From assembly GCA_017626015.1 (NCBI GenBank), contig JAGAJO010000004.1, forward strand, positions 110,713 through 174,712: DNA of 64,000 bases, given 5' to 3'. This document shows positions 1 to 8,063 of the stretch, one piece after another. The notes beneath the pieces are model-generated. The model made no database searches and had not been told where the DNA came from. It saw only the letters and a list, made by a program, of their open reading frames with translations. Both the position numbers and the translations under genes were made by a program. How positions within the stretch are numbered: the stretch's first letter is position 1; each line of letters begins with the position of its first letter. This DNA comes from Ruminococcus sp. (lineage in GTDB: Bacteria; Bacillota; Clostridia; Oscillospirales; Ruminococcaceae).

Positions 1-394
1 TGCGGTAGGCGACGTTGACATCAAGGTCATAGGCGCAGAAAATCAGCTTATAGACACGGAGGTCCCGGTAAGGCAGCTTATGGAGCAGCTGGTGGCAAAG
101 CTGTCGGTGCCGCCGTTCCTGCTGGGGCTTAACTGGTCCACCACCGAGAGAATGTCGTCTCAGCAGGCGGATATCCTTACCAGCGAGCTTGAATATTACC
201 GTCGGCTGCTTACGCCTGTGCTTACTCAGATCTGCGATGCTCATATGAGGCTTTGCGGAACGGACAGTCCGGTGCATATAGAGTGGGCAAGCATAAATCT
301 CCAGGACGAGGAGGCGCTTGCAAGATCCAGGCTGTACAACGCTCAGGCACGGGAAAAGGAGATACAGAACGAGAAAAAGGAGGGAAAGGATTAA
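1..394 (+). CDS. Phage portal protein, C-terminal part (cut by window edge)
   Basis: The frame is open from base 2, so the gene begins left of the window; about 130 residues are visible. The segment EVPVRQLMEQLVAKLSVPPF followed by a stretch with SSQQADILTSELEYYRRLL is typical of the C-terminal wing and stem region of phage portal proteins, the ring at the capsid vertex through which DNA passes. Position directly before a protease-like gene and a capsid gene fits the usual head-module order. The stop overlaps the next start by one base (TAATG), indicating translational coupling. Family identity is from motif and gene order, not from a search. Confidence 0.75.
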   Translation, partial: AVGDVDIKVIGAENQLIDTEVPVRQLMEQLVAKLSVPPFLLGLNWSTTERMSSQQADILTSELEYYRRLLTPVLTQICDAHMRLCGTDSPVHIEWASINLQDEEALARSRLYNAQAREKEIQNEKKEGKD

Positions 395-1248
395 TGGACA
401 AATCTATCAGCATAACCGACAGCGTGCTGGAAAAGATCAACGTTTACTCCGTCAGACCGCTGACGGCTGAGGAGGTATACTGCTTTTCGGTGCTGCTGTG
501 CGACAACGAGGTGGACAGGGACTACGAAAGGTTTTCCGTGGGATCGCTGAAGGCTCTTGCGGGAATGTATGCGGGCAGGACGGGGATATTCGATCACGAT
601 CCCAAGGGTGAGAACCAGACTGCAAGGATATACGACACAGAGGTAAAGGAGTTCCCGGGGAGGACCACCGCCGCAGGTGAGACATACACTGCGCTTATGG
701 GGTATGCATATATGGTGCGGACGGAGGACAACAGGTCTCTTATAGCCGAGATAGACGGCGGTATCAAGAAGGAGGTGTCGGTGGGCTGCGCCGTAAGCTC
801 CAAGATCTGCTCGGTATGCGGTGCGGATATGATGAAAAAGCATTGTGCCCACGTCAAGGGGAAATTCTACGGAGAAAGGCTGTGCTTTGCGACCCTTGAA
901 AACCCTACCGACGCTTACGAATGGAGCTTTGTCGCTGTGCCTGCTCAGAGAAACGCCGGAGTGACCAAGAAATACGGCGGCGGAGATATCACGGCGGAAA
1001 GCGGCGCAGAGGACAGGGAAAAGCTTGCCTGCGTCTGCGAGATACTGAGGGGGGATATACTCAGGCTCAGCTATTTCACAAAGCCGTTCTACAGTGCAAA
1101 GGCGGTTTCAGCCGCCACGGAGGATATGGATTTCTATCAGCTTGCGGCGCTGAAGAAAAGGCTTGAGGAGGAAACGGCAAGGATGGCAAACCCTGCGGAG
1201 AGCGGGTTTATCACCGCAGAGGAAAACGACGGTTTCAAAATGGACTGA
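394..1248 (+). CDS. Phage prohead protease-like or scaffold-related protein
   Basis: 284 residues. The start at 394 is chosen because GGAGGG lies just upstream and the ATG overlaps the portal stop; an upstream in-frame ATG at 253 lies inside the portal gene. The N-terminal half resembles phage prohead proteases (DRDYERFSVGSLKALAGMYA, then IFDHDP). A cysteine/histidine cluster follows around residues 136-150 (CSVCGADMMKKHCAHVKG), a pattern I associate with head-maturation proteins of Firmicutes phages and probably a metal-binding knuckle. Catalytic residues cannot be assigned with confidence. It sits between portal and capsid, where a maturation protease is expected. Alternative: a structural scaffold with no protease activity. 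Confidence 0.6.
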   Translation: MDKSISITDSVLEKINVYSVRPLTAEEVYCFSVLLCDNEVDRDYERFSVGSLKALAGMYAGRTGIFDHDPKGENQTARIYDTEVKEFPGRTTAAGETYTALMGYAYMVRTEDNRSLIAEIDGGIKKEVSVGCAVSSKICSVCGADMMKKHCAHVKGKFYGERLCFATLENPTDAYEWSFVAVPAQRNAGVTKKYGGGDITAESGAEDREKLACVCEILRGDILRLSYFTKPFYSAKAVSAATEDMDFYQLAALKKRLEEETARMANPAESGFITAEENDGFKMD

Positions 1249-1295
1249 AAGTAAAAATCAATTAATGAAAATCTATGAAAAGGAGAATTTGTTTT

Positions 1296-2276
1296 ATGTA
1301 CGAAAATATCAAACTTGAAAAATCCCTTTATTCCATTATGGGAAAGACATTTACGCAGGCTCTTGCGGAGCTTGACCCTGACAGGAATTACGAGAACACA
1401 GAGCTTAAGGGTCTGGACGCTTTTGAGAGACAGCTCAAGAGATTTGACATTCACGTTTCGGGCGTAGGCTCCGACAGGGTGGAGAAGTTTTTCATTTCGG
1501 CGGACTCGGCTGTGCTTTTCCCCGAATTTGTAAGGCGCACCATTAAAAAGGGCATGGACGACGCTTCGGTAACGGGAGCGGTATGCGCTGCTGTATCCTA
1601 CACCGATTCGGCGGATTACAGGGGACTTACGGTGGTAAAGACAGGCTCGTCAAGCGAGGTCACAGAGGGCAGCGAGATGCCTGTAACGAGGATCCGTCTT
1701 GCGTCGGAGGCTAAGCAGCTAAAGAAGATCGCAAGAAAGCTTTCCTGCTCCTATGAGACTGTAAAAAAGCAGCGTCTCGATTCCTTTGCGGTGATACTCA
1801 GAAATCTGGGAGCTTCTATTGCAAGGGAGGTAAATTACCTTTGCATGACGGAGCTTACAAATGGGGTAGCTCCTATGGAGCTGTCCTCAAACTCCATTAC
1901 CTATGCCGATCTTGCAAAGTTCTGGAGCTCGATGAAAAGCTGTGATATGAACACCATGGTCTGTGCGCCTGCGGTAATGGCTCACATACTGGCGCTGGAC
2001 GAAATGAAATTCTGCGTAGGGGATTATATGTCCGGCGGAACGGTAAAGACTCCGTACGGAGTTACGCTTGTGAAGAGCAATCAGGTATCTCCCGAGGTAG
2101 TTGTGGGTATCGACAGCAGCTGTGCGGCGGAAATGTTTTTCGGTACGGACGTTATTGTGGATTTCGACAAGCTCATATCCTCTCAGTGCGACGAGATCGC
2201 CTGCTCGGTAACGGTGGGCTTTTCAAGGCTCATGGAGGATGCGGTAAAGCTGCTTAAGACGGGCGTACTCGTCTGA
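1296..2276 (+). CDS. Phage major capsid protein (HK97-fold type)
   Basis: 326 residues. The ATG at 1296 has AGGAGA nine bases upstream; an earlier in-frame ATG at 1275 would place that ribosome site inside the gene, so 1296 is preferred. The N-terminus is helical, followed by a region ending in EGSEMPVTRIRL and a C-terminal part with KTPYGVTLVKSNQV and IDSSCAAEMFFG, which matches the layout of HK97-type capsid subunits (N-arm, then P and A domains). It would form the icosahedral shell. Two hairpins follow the stop before the next gene, a common arrangement after highly expressed capsid genes. Assigned by architecture and gene order. Confidence 0.7.
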   Translation: MYENIKLEKSLYSIMGKTFTQALAELDPDRNYENTELKGLDAFERQLKRFDIHVSGVGSDRVEKFFISADSAVLFPEFVRRTIKKGMDDASVTGAVCAAVSYTDSADYRGLTVVKTGSSSEVTEGSEMPVTRIRLASEAKQLKKIARKLSCSYETVKKQRLDSFAVILRNLGASIAREVNYLCMTELTNGVAPMELSSNSITYADLAKFWSSMKSCDMNTMVCAPAVMAHILALDEMKFCVGDYMSGGTVKTPYGVTLVKSNQVSPEVVVGIDSSCAAEMFFGTDVIVDFDKLISSQCDEIACSVTVGFSRLMEDAVKLLKTGVLV

Positions 2277-2296
2277 GGGAGAAAAAGTCATTACTC

Positions 2297-2330
2297 GGCT
2301 GTCCTGCGGGGCAGCCCTCCGCTTCGGCGG
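2297..2330 (+). terminator. Two adjacent hairpins behind the capsid gene
   Basis: GGCTGTCC (2297-2304) can pair with GGGGCAGCC (2308-2316), and CCGC-TTCG-GCGG (2319-2330) forms a short stem with a UUCG tetraloop. There is no U-tract, so this is more likely an mRNA-stabilising or partial-termination structure than a full terminator. Confidence 0.5.
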
Positions 2331-2350
2331 AATAGGAACGGAGGTTTACA

Positions 2351-2734
2351 ATGCTTGATTTTAACAATATCCTGCTGGATTTTCAGCAGCTAAGCGGCTG
2401 CGAAGCCGAAAAAATGAACGAGGAGATCTCTCTGGTGGAAAACGCTGCACGCAGGCTGGAGGCTCTTATTGACGAGGATAAGCTGACTCCGCCTGACCGC
2501 AGAGCCTGCGAGTATGCTGCGGCGTGCTGCGCAGTTTACGATCACGTATGCAAGGAGGTCGGCAGGGAGAGGATAATCACCACTGCCGACGGAAAGGCGT
2601 GCAGCGGAGAGAGCCGTCCTCAGAGGATAGCGGCGGCTTTCAGGCTGAAAATATCGGCTCTTTCGGGGATAAGCGGAGTTGTGAAGGACAACGGATTTCT
2701 TTTTAAGACTGCGGGAGGTAGTGAAAATGGGTAA
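2351..2734 (+). CDS. Phage head-tail connector-like protein (unassigned)
   Basis: 127 residues, with GGAGG upstream of the ATG. Mostly helical and rich in Ala, Cys and Glu; no motif that I recognise. Its size and place just after the capsid gene fit a head-tail adaptor, which usually binds the underside of the portal. The end overlaps the next gene by eight bases, so the two are probably translated together. The function is inferred only from position. Confidence 0.5.
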   Translation: MLDFNNILLDFQQLSGCEAEKMNEEISLVENAARRLEALIDEDKLTPPDRRACEYAAACCAVYDHVCKEVGRERIITTADGKACSGESRPQRIAAAFRLKISALSGISGVVKDNGFLFKTAGGSENG

Positions 2735-3155
2735 TGAGAAAAACGCTGATACGGCTGTTGTCTGCCGTCTTATAAGCGAAAAGCTGGAGAAGTGCGGTTT
2801 CAGGGCATTCAGGGAATTTTCGGCGGTGGACAGTCTGATATACAAAAATTCATCTATCGGCTTTTACAGTCTTAAAAGCTGTTCGCTTGCCGGACTGGCG
2901 ATAAATCATTCCAGCCTTAAGCGGGTGGTGGAGACGGACTGCGTTTTCGAGATAAGGCTTATGGGAAGATCCTGCGAATTTGCGGATTACGAGGAGCTTT
3001 CGGCAAAATGCGACGCTTTGTACAGATCGCTGACGGAGGATACCGTTTTCCTTATCCGCAGTATGGAGATGGGAAAGGCTTATCAGTCGATGCCGCTGAA
3101 AAGGCTGACAAGGGATCTCAGGCTGAACATAAGGCTTTGCACGGAGGAGGACTAA
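2727..3155 (+). CDS. Phage head-closure or tail-completion-like protein (unassigned)
   Basis: 142 residues. The ATG at 2727 is preferred over the GTG at 2721 because GGGAGGT (2713-2719) is seven bases away from it. Mixed alpha/beta composition, no recognised motif. Phage modules usually carry one or two proteins of this size between connector and tail genes (head closure, tail terminator), so one of these roles is plausible. It is tightly packed with the genes on both sides, showing a single transcript. Confidence 0.45.
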   Translation: MGNEKNADTAVVCRLISEKLEKCGFRAFREFSAVDSLIYKNSSIGFYSLKSCSLAGLAINHSSLKRVVETDCVFEIRLMGRSCEFADYEELSAKCDALYRSLTEDTVFLIRSMEMGKAYQSMPLKRLTRDLRLNIRLCTEED

Positions 3156-3156
3156 G

Positions 3157-3507
3157 ATGAGGATGATCGAAAAGCCGATACACGCTCTTGTTTACGACGG
3201 AGACAGAATATACTGCCGGTCGGTAAGCTATTCCCGAGGGGGCAGGATAGCAGAAACTCCGGCGCTTAATGAAAGGATCTACAGCCGCAGGGTGGGGGCT
3301 GGACCGGTGAGGATCACCGTTACGGGAAATTTCAGTCCCGATGAGATAACCTTTTTCTCCGCTTTTGTGAATAATTTCAACAGCAAAAGCGGCAGGCTGG
3401 CGGTGGACGGCTGGGTACTGGAGAAGCCTGTGATGCTGGAGGGCGAGGTAAGTCTGCCCGCTGACAGCTGTCTTGGGGAGTTCAGATTTGTTTTCGGAGG
3501 TGTATAA
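3157..3507 (+). CDS. Small beta-rich phage structural protein (unassigned)
   Basis: 116 residues, ATG six bases after GGAGGAGG. The sequence alternates hydrophobic and polar residues (VRITVTGNFSPDEITFF, GEFRFVFGGV), suggesting a beta-sandwich or beta-barrel. In position it sits where a tail tube or hub-adaptor gene would lie, but it is short for a typical tube protein. No family recognised. It is one base away from the gene before it and one base from the gene after it. Confidence 0.45.
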   Translation: MRMIEKPIHALVYDGDRIYCRSVSYSRGGRIAETPALNERIYSRRVGAGPVRITVTGNFSPDEITFFSAFVNNFNSKSGRLAVDGWVLEKPVMLEGEVSLPADSCLGEFRFVFGGV

Positions 3508-3508
3508 A

Positions 3509-4438
3509 ATGAACTGCGTATTGAAAACGGAAATGTCCGACGGTTCGGAGGTCACGTTTGAAGGCTGTATATCCTTTGTATTTGAAAAGGATATGTACAT
3601 TCCCTACACGAAAGCGTCGGGGCGGTTTTATTTAAGGATTGGCGAAAGCTTTTCTCCTGCCGATATAAGAAAAATTCGTTTATACATAGGGGGGGAGCTA
3701 AGGCACTGCGGTCTGCCTGACAGCGTATCGCTTTCTGAGCGGCCGGAGGGGAAGATCCTCAGCTTTACGTCAAGGGGATTCACGGTACTTCTGGTACAGA
3801 ACGAGCCTTATCCTAAAATAAACAGTGATGTGGATCTCGGTTCGCTTATAACAAAAAATCTGATCCACCCTGAGATCGGATACGAAAGCTCCACGCCGCA
3901 GGTCGGGTACATTTACGTCAAGGAAAAATCCACCGTATGGGACGCTGTGACTGCATACTCCATAAAAGCTGTGGGGAATTATCCTTATATCCGTGGGACT
4001 AACACGGTGAGCTGCACGGCGGCGGGCGGTGAAAAGGATTATTCAGGTGTGCTGTGGACAGAAAGGGAGGAGACGCTGAGCAGCTCGCAGATATTATCCG
4101 AGGTAAATATGGCGGACGCAGACGGTCAGTACGTTTATTCCGCTGCTGACGATATGGCGCAGCAGCTGGGGATAGTCAGGCGCAAATATTTTCCGCTGGA
4201 TCGTCAGTGGCTGTATTCTCCCGAAAGCGGACTTAGGGCAAGACTGAGCTACTGTGCAAGAATGTCAAAGGGGATATCCGCAGCATATGAGGGAAGCGTC
4301 GGAGAGGATATTATGGACACTGCTGTCAATGCGGGAGCTATGAGCGGAAAGCGGATAAATTCTCTCAGGATATGGGGGAATTACAGGGGAGTATTCACTA
4401 AGATAAGAGCTTACGAGGACCGTTACGGGCAGAAATGA
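3509..4438 (+). CDS. Phage baseplate-hub-like tail protein (Mu gp44 / late control D type)
   Basis: 309 residues. The ATG at 3509 has GGAGG eight bases upstream and lies just behind the previous stop; the longer frame from 3473 would overlap that gene. The pattern of an N-terminal beta domain (FYLRIGESFSPADIRKIRLY), a GFTVLLVQNEP segment, a central TVWDAVTAYS segment and a C-terminal beta region resembles tail hub proteins of the Mu gp44 and gpD families, which cap the tail tube. It is the last gene of the phage block and is followed at once by a terminator. The family call is by resemblance only. Confidence 0.5.
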   Translation: MNCVLKTEMSDGSEVTFEGCISFVFEKDMYIPYTKASGRFYLRIGESFSPADIRKIRLYIGGELRHCGLPDSVSLSERPEGKILSFTSRGFTVLLVQNEPYPKINSDVDLGSLITKNLIHPEIGYESSTPQVGYIYVKEKSTVWDAVTAYSIKAVGNYPYIRGTNTVSCTAAGGEKDYSGVLWTEREETLSSSQILSEVNMADADGQYVYSAADDMAQQLGIVRRKYFPLDRQWLYSPESGLRARLSYCARMSKGISAAYEGSVGEDIMDTAVNAGAMSGKRINSLRIWGNYRGVFTKIRAYEDRYGQK

Positions 4439-4441
4439 AAA

Positions 4442-4469
4442 ACACCGCAGTTCATACGGACTGCGGTGT
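4442..4469. terminator. Convergent terminator ending the phage block
   Basis: A perfect 10-bp stem ACACCGCAGT/ACTGCGGTGT with an 8-base loop, followed on the plus strand by AAATTTTTG. It lies between the rightward phage genes and the leftward transporter operon and can serve both. Confidence 0.8.
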
Positions 4470-4503
4470 AAATTTTTGATCTTACGGGCTGTCAGCCTTG
4501 CTG

Positions 4504-5388
4504 TTAACCCTTTACGCTTCCCAGCGCGATACCTCTGATTATAAACTTGGAAAGGCAGAGATAAACGATAACTACAGGCAGGATAGCGAGAACCATGTAG
4601 AGGTTCATCATACCGGCGTGAGCCATCTGAGGATTTCCGAGGATCTCAGCCTTCATAGTCTGGAGTACCAGCGGGATAGTTTTCTTTTCCTGAAGGATCA
4701 TTCTGGGCATGAAGTAGTTGTTCCAGCTTGCAACGAAGGTGAATATACCCTGAACTGCAAATGCGGGCTTAAGGATCGGAGTTACGATGGAGTTGAATGT
4801 TCTGAACTCACCGCAACCGTCGATACGGGCGGCTTCAACGATCTCAAGAGGCAGCGACGAATCCATATACTGCTTCATGAAGAAGAATACGGAAGGAGCT
4901 GCGATAGCGGGAACAATAAGAGGAATGAAGGAATCCATAAGTCCCCAGCTTATCATCATACGGTAGAAACCGATGGCAGATGCCTGTGTGGGAACCATCA
5001 TGATCAGAAGAATGAACGTAAACGCAAATTTCTTGAGTTTGAAATCGTAAACGTGGATAGCATAAGCTGTAAGAGCCGAGAAATAAACGGACAGCAGACA
5101 GCTGATACCGGAAATAATGAAGCTGTTGGCAAAGGACTTCCAGATGCTTCCGTAACGTCCCTGTGCGAGATGGCCGAACAGCGTTTTAAAGTTGCCGGGA
5201 AGATTTCCGGACGGGAAGAACTGGATACCGGTCTGGACCTTGCCTCTTGTGGCGTTTACTATCAGAAGATAAAACGGGAACAGGGAAATGAATACGAGGA
5301 AAGCCAGAACGACGTATGCTACTATTCTTCTTATTAACAGAGCGGTCTTGCCGGTGCTCTGACCTACTACATCAGGCGTCATACTCAT
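4504..5388 (-). CDS. Carbohydrate ABC transporter permease (MalG type)
   Basis: 294 residues, integral membrane protein with about six transmembrane helices. It carries the EAA loop EAARIDGCGEFRTFNSIVTP, which docks the ATPase in CUT1-family sugar importers. The start is set at the third in-frame ATG codon region (5388) because AGGAGG (5398-5403) is nine bases away; the ATG at 5394 is only three bases from it. It is the last gene of a leftward operon with the partner permease, binding protein and LacI regulator. No ATPase gene is present here, so it probably uses a shared MsmK-type ATPase encoded elsewhere. Substrate unknown. Confidence 0.9.
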   Translation of the reverse strand: MSMTPDVVGQSTGKTALLIRRIVAYVVLAFLVFISLFPFYLLIVNATRGKVQTGIQFFPSGNLPGNFKTLFGHLAQGRYGSIWKSFANSFIISGISCLLSVYFSALTAYAIHVYDFKLKKFAFTFILLIMMVPTQASAIGFYRMMISWGLMDSFIPLIVPAIAAPSVFFFMKQYMDSSLPLEIVEAARIDGCGEFRTFNSIVTPILKPAFAVQGIFTFVASWNNYFMPRMILQEKKTIPLVLQTMKAEILGNPQMAHAGMMNLYMVLAILPVVIVYLCLSKFIIRGIALGSVKG

Positions 5389-5390
5389 AA

Positions 5391-6362
5391 TCATTTACCT
5401 CCTTTCGCCGGATATGTTTTTTTCTTCTTTTTCTTTTTGTTGTTGACGGGCTTGTCGTTCATAGCGTTGAATGCAAGAAGTCCGAGAACAGCAGAGATAA
5501 TGAAGATAAGTACGCTTATTGCGGCAGTTGTACCGATATTTGAATCCTTACCGGTCTGGATTACCATTACCAGCGTCTTGAGTGAGCCTGACGGGTTTCC
5601 GGAGTCTCCTGCAAGAAGCTGAGGAACGTCGTACATCTGGATACCGCCTATCATAGATGTGATAAGCACATATGAAAGCAGCGGCTTGATAAGCGGGATA
5701 GTGATCTTCCAGAAGGTTTCGGAGGGTGTTGCACCGTCGATCTGTGAAGATTCATAAAGTGAGGGGTCGATACCCATGATCGCAGCCATAAGGAGTATGG
5801 TGGTATTTCCGTACCACATCATAAAGTTGATGAAGCCAACGATCGCTCTTGCTCCGCCTACCTTGTTGAGCAGCGATATATCGTCCGATGTGAATTTATC
5901 GAATACTGTATAGAGGGCGCCGCCCTGTGTGAACAGTGAATAGAACAGCAAGGCGATAGCCGATGCCATGATAACGTTCGGAAGATAAATAACTGTCTTG
6001 AAGAAGCCCTGAGCCTTGATCTTAAGTCTGAGATCGGTAAACCACACTGCGAGGAGCAGAGATACGACGATCTGAGGGATAAAACCGATCAGCCAGATAA
6101 CCGTTGTGTTTTTTAATGTCTTAAAGAATTCTCCTCCCTCGCCGAGAACAGTTTTGAAATTATCCAGTCCGCAGAAGCCGTTATTTATGATATTCGAGCC
6201 TGTGTTGAATATGGAAACGGATCCTGTATCCTTTTTATAGTCAAGGAAGCTGTAATAAAAGGTCTGTACCAACGGCGTAAGGTTGAAAACGCAGTAAGTA
6301 ATGAAAAAAGGGAGCAGGAATATGTAACCCCATTTTGCATAGCTGATACTTTTCTTTTTCAT
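5391..6362 (-). CDS. Carbohydrate ABC transporter permease (MalF type)
   Basis: 323 residues with about six transmembrane helices and the EAA-like loop YESSQIDGATPSETFWKITIP near the C-terminal third. The ATG at 6362 has AAGGTG six bases upstream; the TTG-initiated longer frame lacks a ribosome site. The N- and C-termini are lysine-rich (KKKKKKK near the end), consistent with cytoplasmic ends. Forms the membrane channel with the MalG-type permease downstream, whose ribosome site overlaps this stop. Sugar specificity cannot be read from the sequence. Confidence 0.9.
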   Translation of the reverse strand: MKKKSISYAKWGYIFLLPFFITYCVFNLTPLVQTFYYSFLDYKKDTGSVSIFNTGSNIINNGFCGLDNFKTVLGEGGEFFKTLKNTTVIWLIGFIPQIVVSLLLAVWFTDLRLKIKAQGFFKTVIYLPNVIMASAIALLFYSLFTQGGALYTVFDKFTSDDISLLNKVGGARAIVGFINFMMWYGNTTILLMAAIMGIDPSLYESSQIDGATPSETFWKITIPLIKPLLSYVLITSMIGGIQMYDVPQLLAGDSGNPSGSLKTLVMVIQTGKDSNIGTTAAISVLIFIISAVLGLLAFNAMNDKPVNNKKKKKKKTYPAKGGK

Positions 6363-6522
6363 ATTTTTCACCTTATACAATTATTAAATACAAGAATATG
6401 CCCATACAGGATATTTTCTGCGCTTTTCCGGCAAATTTCGCCGTTAAACGCAGTGTAATGCTTTACATATCCTGATAAAGACATTTTCGCAGTTGTACTC
6501 GTTTTAATAGCAGATAAAAATA

Positions 6523-6550
6523 AGGAGGAGGGGGAAAACCCCCGCCCCCC
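6523..6550 (-). terminator. GC-rich hairpin between binding-protein and permease genes
   Basis: On the minus strand a run of G residues pairs with a run of C residues around a TTTT loop (GGGGG-TTTT-CCCCC core with imperfect extension), followed by TTATTTTTATC. It lies 22 bases behind the binding-protein stop and about 160 bases before the permease start. This is the usual place for a partial terminator or mRNA stabiliser that raises binding protein over permease. Confidence 0.6.
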
Positions 6551-6571
6551 ATGATTTCTATAATGCTGAAA

Positions 6572-8005
6572 TTAATCCATTGTAAGGTTGCCGTAGAGAG
6601 TTGTAACCTCTGTCTTGAATGCTTCAAGAGCCTCCTCATAAGAAGCGGTGTTACCAAGGAAGTAGTCCTTCATAGCAGCCTGGAACTTCTCGTTGCAGCC
6701 CTGGTCATAAGCGGAAAGCTTATTGTTCAGGTCGATCTTGTCAGCAGCTTCTGTAAGAAGTGCAAGGTGATTCTGTCCGCCGAGGAACGGATTGGAGTAT
6801 CCGCCGTCGATAAGCTCCTGGATAGCAGCCTTGTTGTTTGTGTAATCCTGCTCGCCCTCTGTGATAGCCTTAGCAACGTCCTTATCGCAAGTCATCTTCA
6901 GCATGATATCCTTTGTGATCTCAATGTTATCGGATGTTGCGCAGCCGCAGAGCCATGTGCCGCCCCAGAAGTAAGCCTGAGGTCCGGGACAAGCTCTCCA
7001 CTCGCCGTAACCGCCGTTGCCGACCTCTTCTGCTCCGCCGTCGTCAACAGACTTGTCAAGAGTGTTGGGGAGAAGTGTGAAAGGAATTCCCCATGTGGAG
7101 AAGAAGTAACCGAATACCTTACCGTCGATTTTCTGTCCAGCCTTCCAGTTATCGTCCCACAGAGAAGCCTTATTGTTGAAGCCTGCATCTGTGTATTCCT
7201 TAGTCATGTCGACCCAAGCCTTGATCTGGGGATCAACAGTGATCTTTCCGTCAGCATCAACCCAAGGAGAAGAAACGTTGTTGGAGAAGAGTCTGTATGC
7301 ATCGTCGAAGCCTGCGACCATGTATACGCCTGCATCCTTCATCTTCTGAGCTGTTGCCTTGAAGGCATCCCAGTCCTTAACATACTCCTGAACCTCTGCA
7401 GGATCGTCAGTGCCGAGAACGTCTCTTGCATATGTAGCGTTGTAGAGGAAGAGTCCCGGAGTTGCCTGCCAGGAAACACCCTTAACGGAACCGTCAGCAG
7501 CGGTCATAACGTCCTTTGTGTACTGATACATCTGAGCGGTATCGTCATCTGTAAGACCTACGTCAGCGATGCTCATGGAAGCGTCGGAATTGCAATACTT
7601 AAGAGCGTAGTCAGCCTCAACGAGGAACATATCGATCTTCATGTCGTCGTCAACCTGAGTGCTGAGAGCCTCATCGAGCTTGGTCTGGTAAACGTTTCCT
7701 TCGTTGGTGTTGATTACCCAGTTAACTTCAACGCCGTCCCAGAGAGCAGTATCCTTAACGGGCTCATAGTACTTCTCAAATCTCTGCTTGAACTCGTCAT
7801 TCCAGCAGTAGATATTGTAAACCTTTGTGGAATCCTTTCCGGAAAGGTCTGCGCCGCCGTTATTCTCATCTGCGCCGTCGTTTGTGCCTGCGTCTGCCTT
7901 CTTGCCGGATGAATCGCTGTCTGAGCTATCTCCGCAAGCTGTGAGCATAGAGCCTGCCATGCAGAGACAAAGCGCTCCTGCAAGCATCTTCTTAAGATTT
8001 GTCAT
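6572..8005 (-). CDS. Extracellular sugar-binding lipoprotein of ABC transporter
   Basis: 477 residues. Begins MTNLKKMLAGALCLCMAGSM and has a lipobox LTAC at about residues 22-25, so it is lipid-anchored outside the membrane. An acidic, Ser/Gly-rich linker follows, then a type-1 solute-binding domain with many aromatic residues (Trp, Tyr), as expected for carbohydrate recognition. The start at 8005 has AAGGAGG about eight bases upstream; the frame could extend to 8029 but without a ribosome site. It is the second gene of the LacI-led operon. The bound sugar is unknown. Confidence 0.9.
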   Translation of the reverse strand: MTNLKKMLAGALCLCMAGSMLTACGDSSDSDSSGKKADAGTNDGADENNGGADLSGKDSTKVYNIYCWNDEFKQRFEKYYEPVKDTALWDGVEVNWVINTNEGNVYQTKLDEALSTQVDDDMKIDMFLVEADYALKYCNSDASMSIADVGLTDDDTAQMYQYTKDVMTAADGSVKGVSWQATPGLFLYNATYARDVLGTDDPAEVQEYVKDWDAFKATAQKMKDAGVYMVAGFDDAYRLFSNNVSSPWVDADGKITVDPQIKAWVDMTKEYTDAGFNNKASLWDDNWKAGQKIDGKVFGYFFSTWGIPFTLLPNTLDKSVDDGGAEEVGNGGYGEWRACPGPQAYFWGGTWLCGCATSDNIEITKDIMLKMTCDKDVAKAITEGEQDYTNNKAAIQELIDGGYSNPFLGGQNHLALLTEAADKIDLNNKLSAYDQGCNEKFQAAMKDYFLGNTASYEEALEAFKTEVTTLYGNLTMD

Positions 8006-8041
8006 GATAATTTCCTCCTTAATTTGCATTATATGTTGTTT

Positions 8042-8058
8042 CCCGTACTTTGTGTACG
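8042..8058. promoter_or_regulatory. Short inverted repeat between regulator and binding-protein gene
   Basis: CCGTAC-TTTGT-GTACGG in the 58-base gap between the LacI-type gene and the binding-protein gene. It may be an RNA hairpin or a second regulatory site; no T-tract follows. Confidence 0.35.
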
Positions 8059-8063
8059 GCTAA

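Noticed and set aside
4498-5337. 279-codon frame opposite the MalG-type permease
   Set aside because: Antisense shadow; charged, low-complexity translation and no start signals.
6551-7912. 453-codon frame opposite the sugar-binding protein
   Set aside because: Antisense shadow of a well-supported lipoprotein gene; no ribosome site or family.
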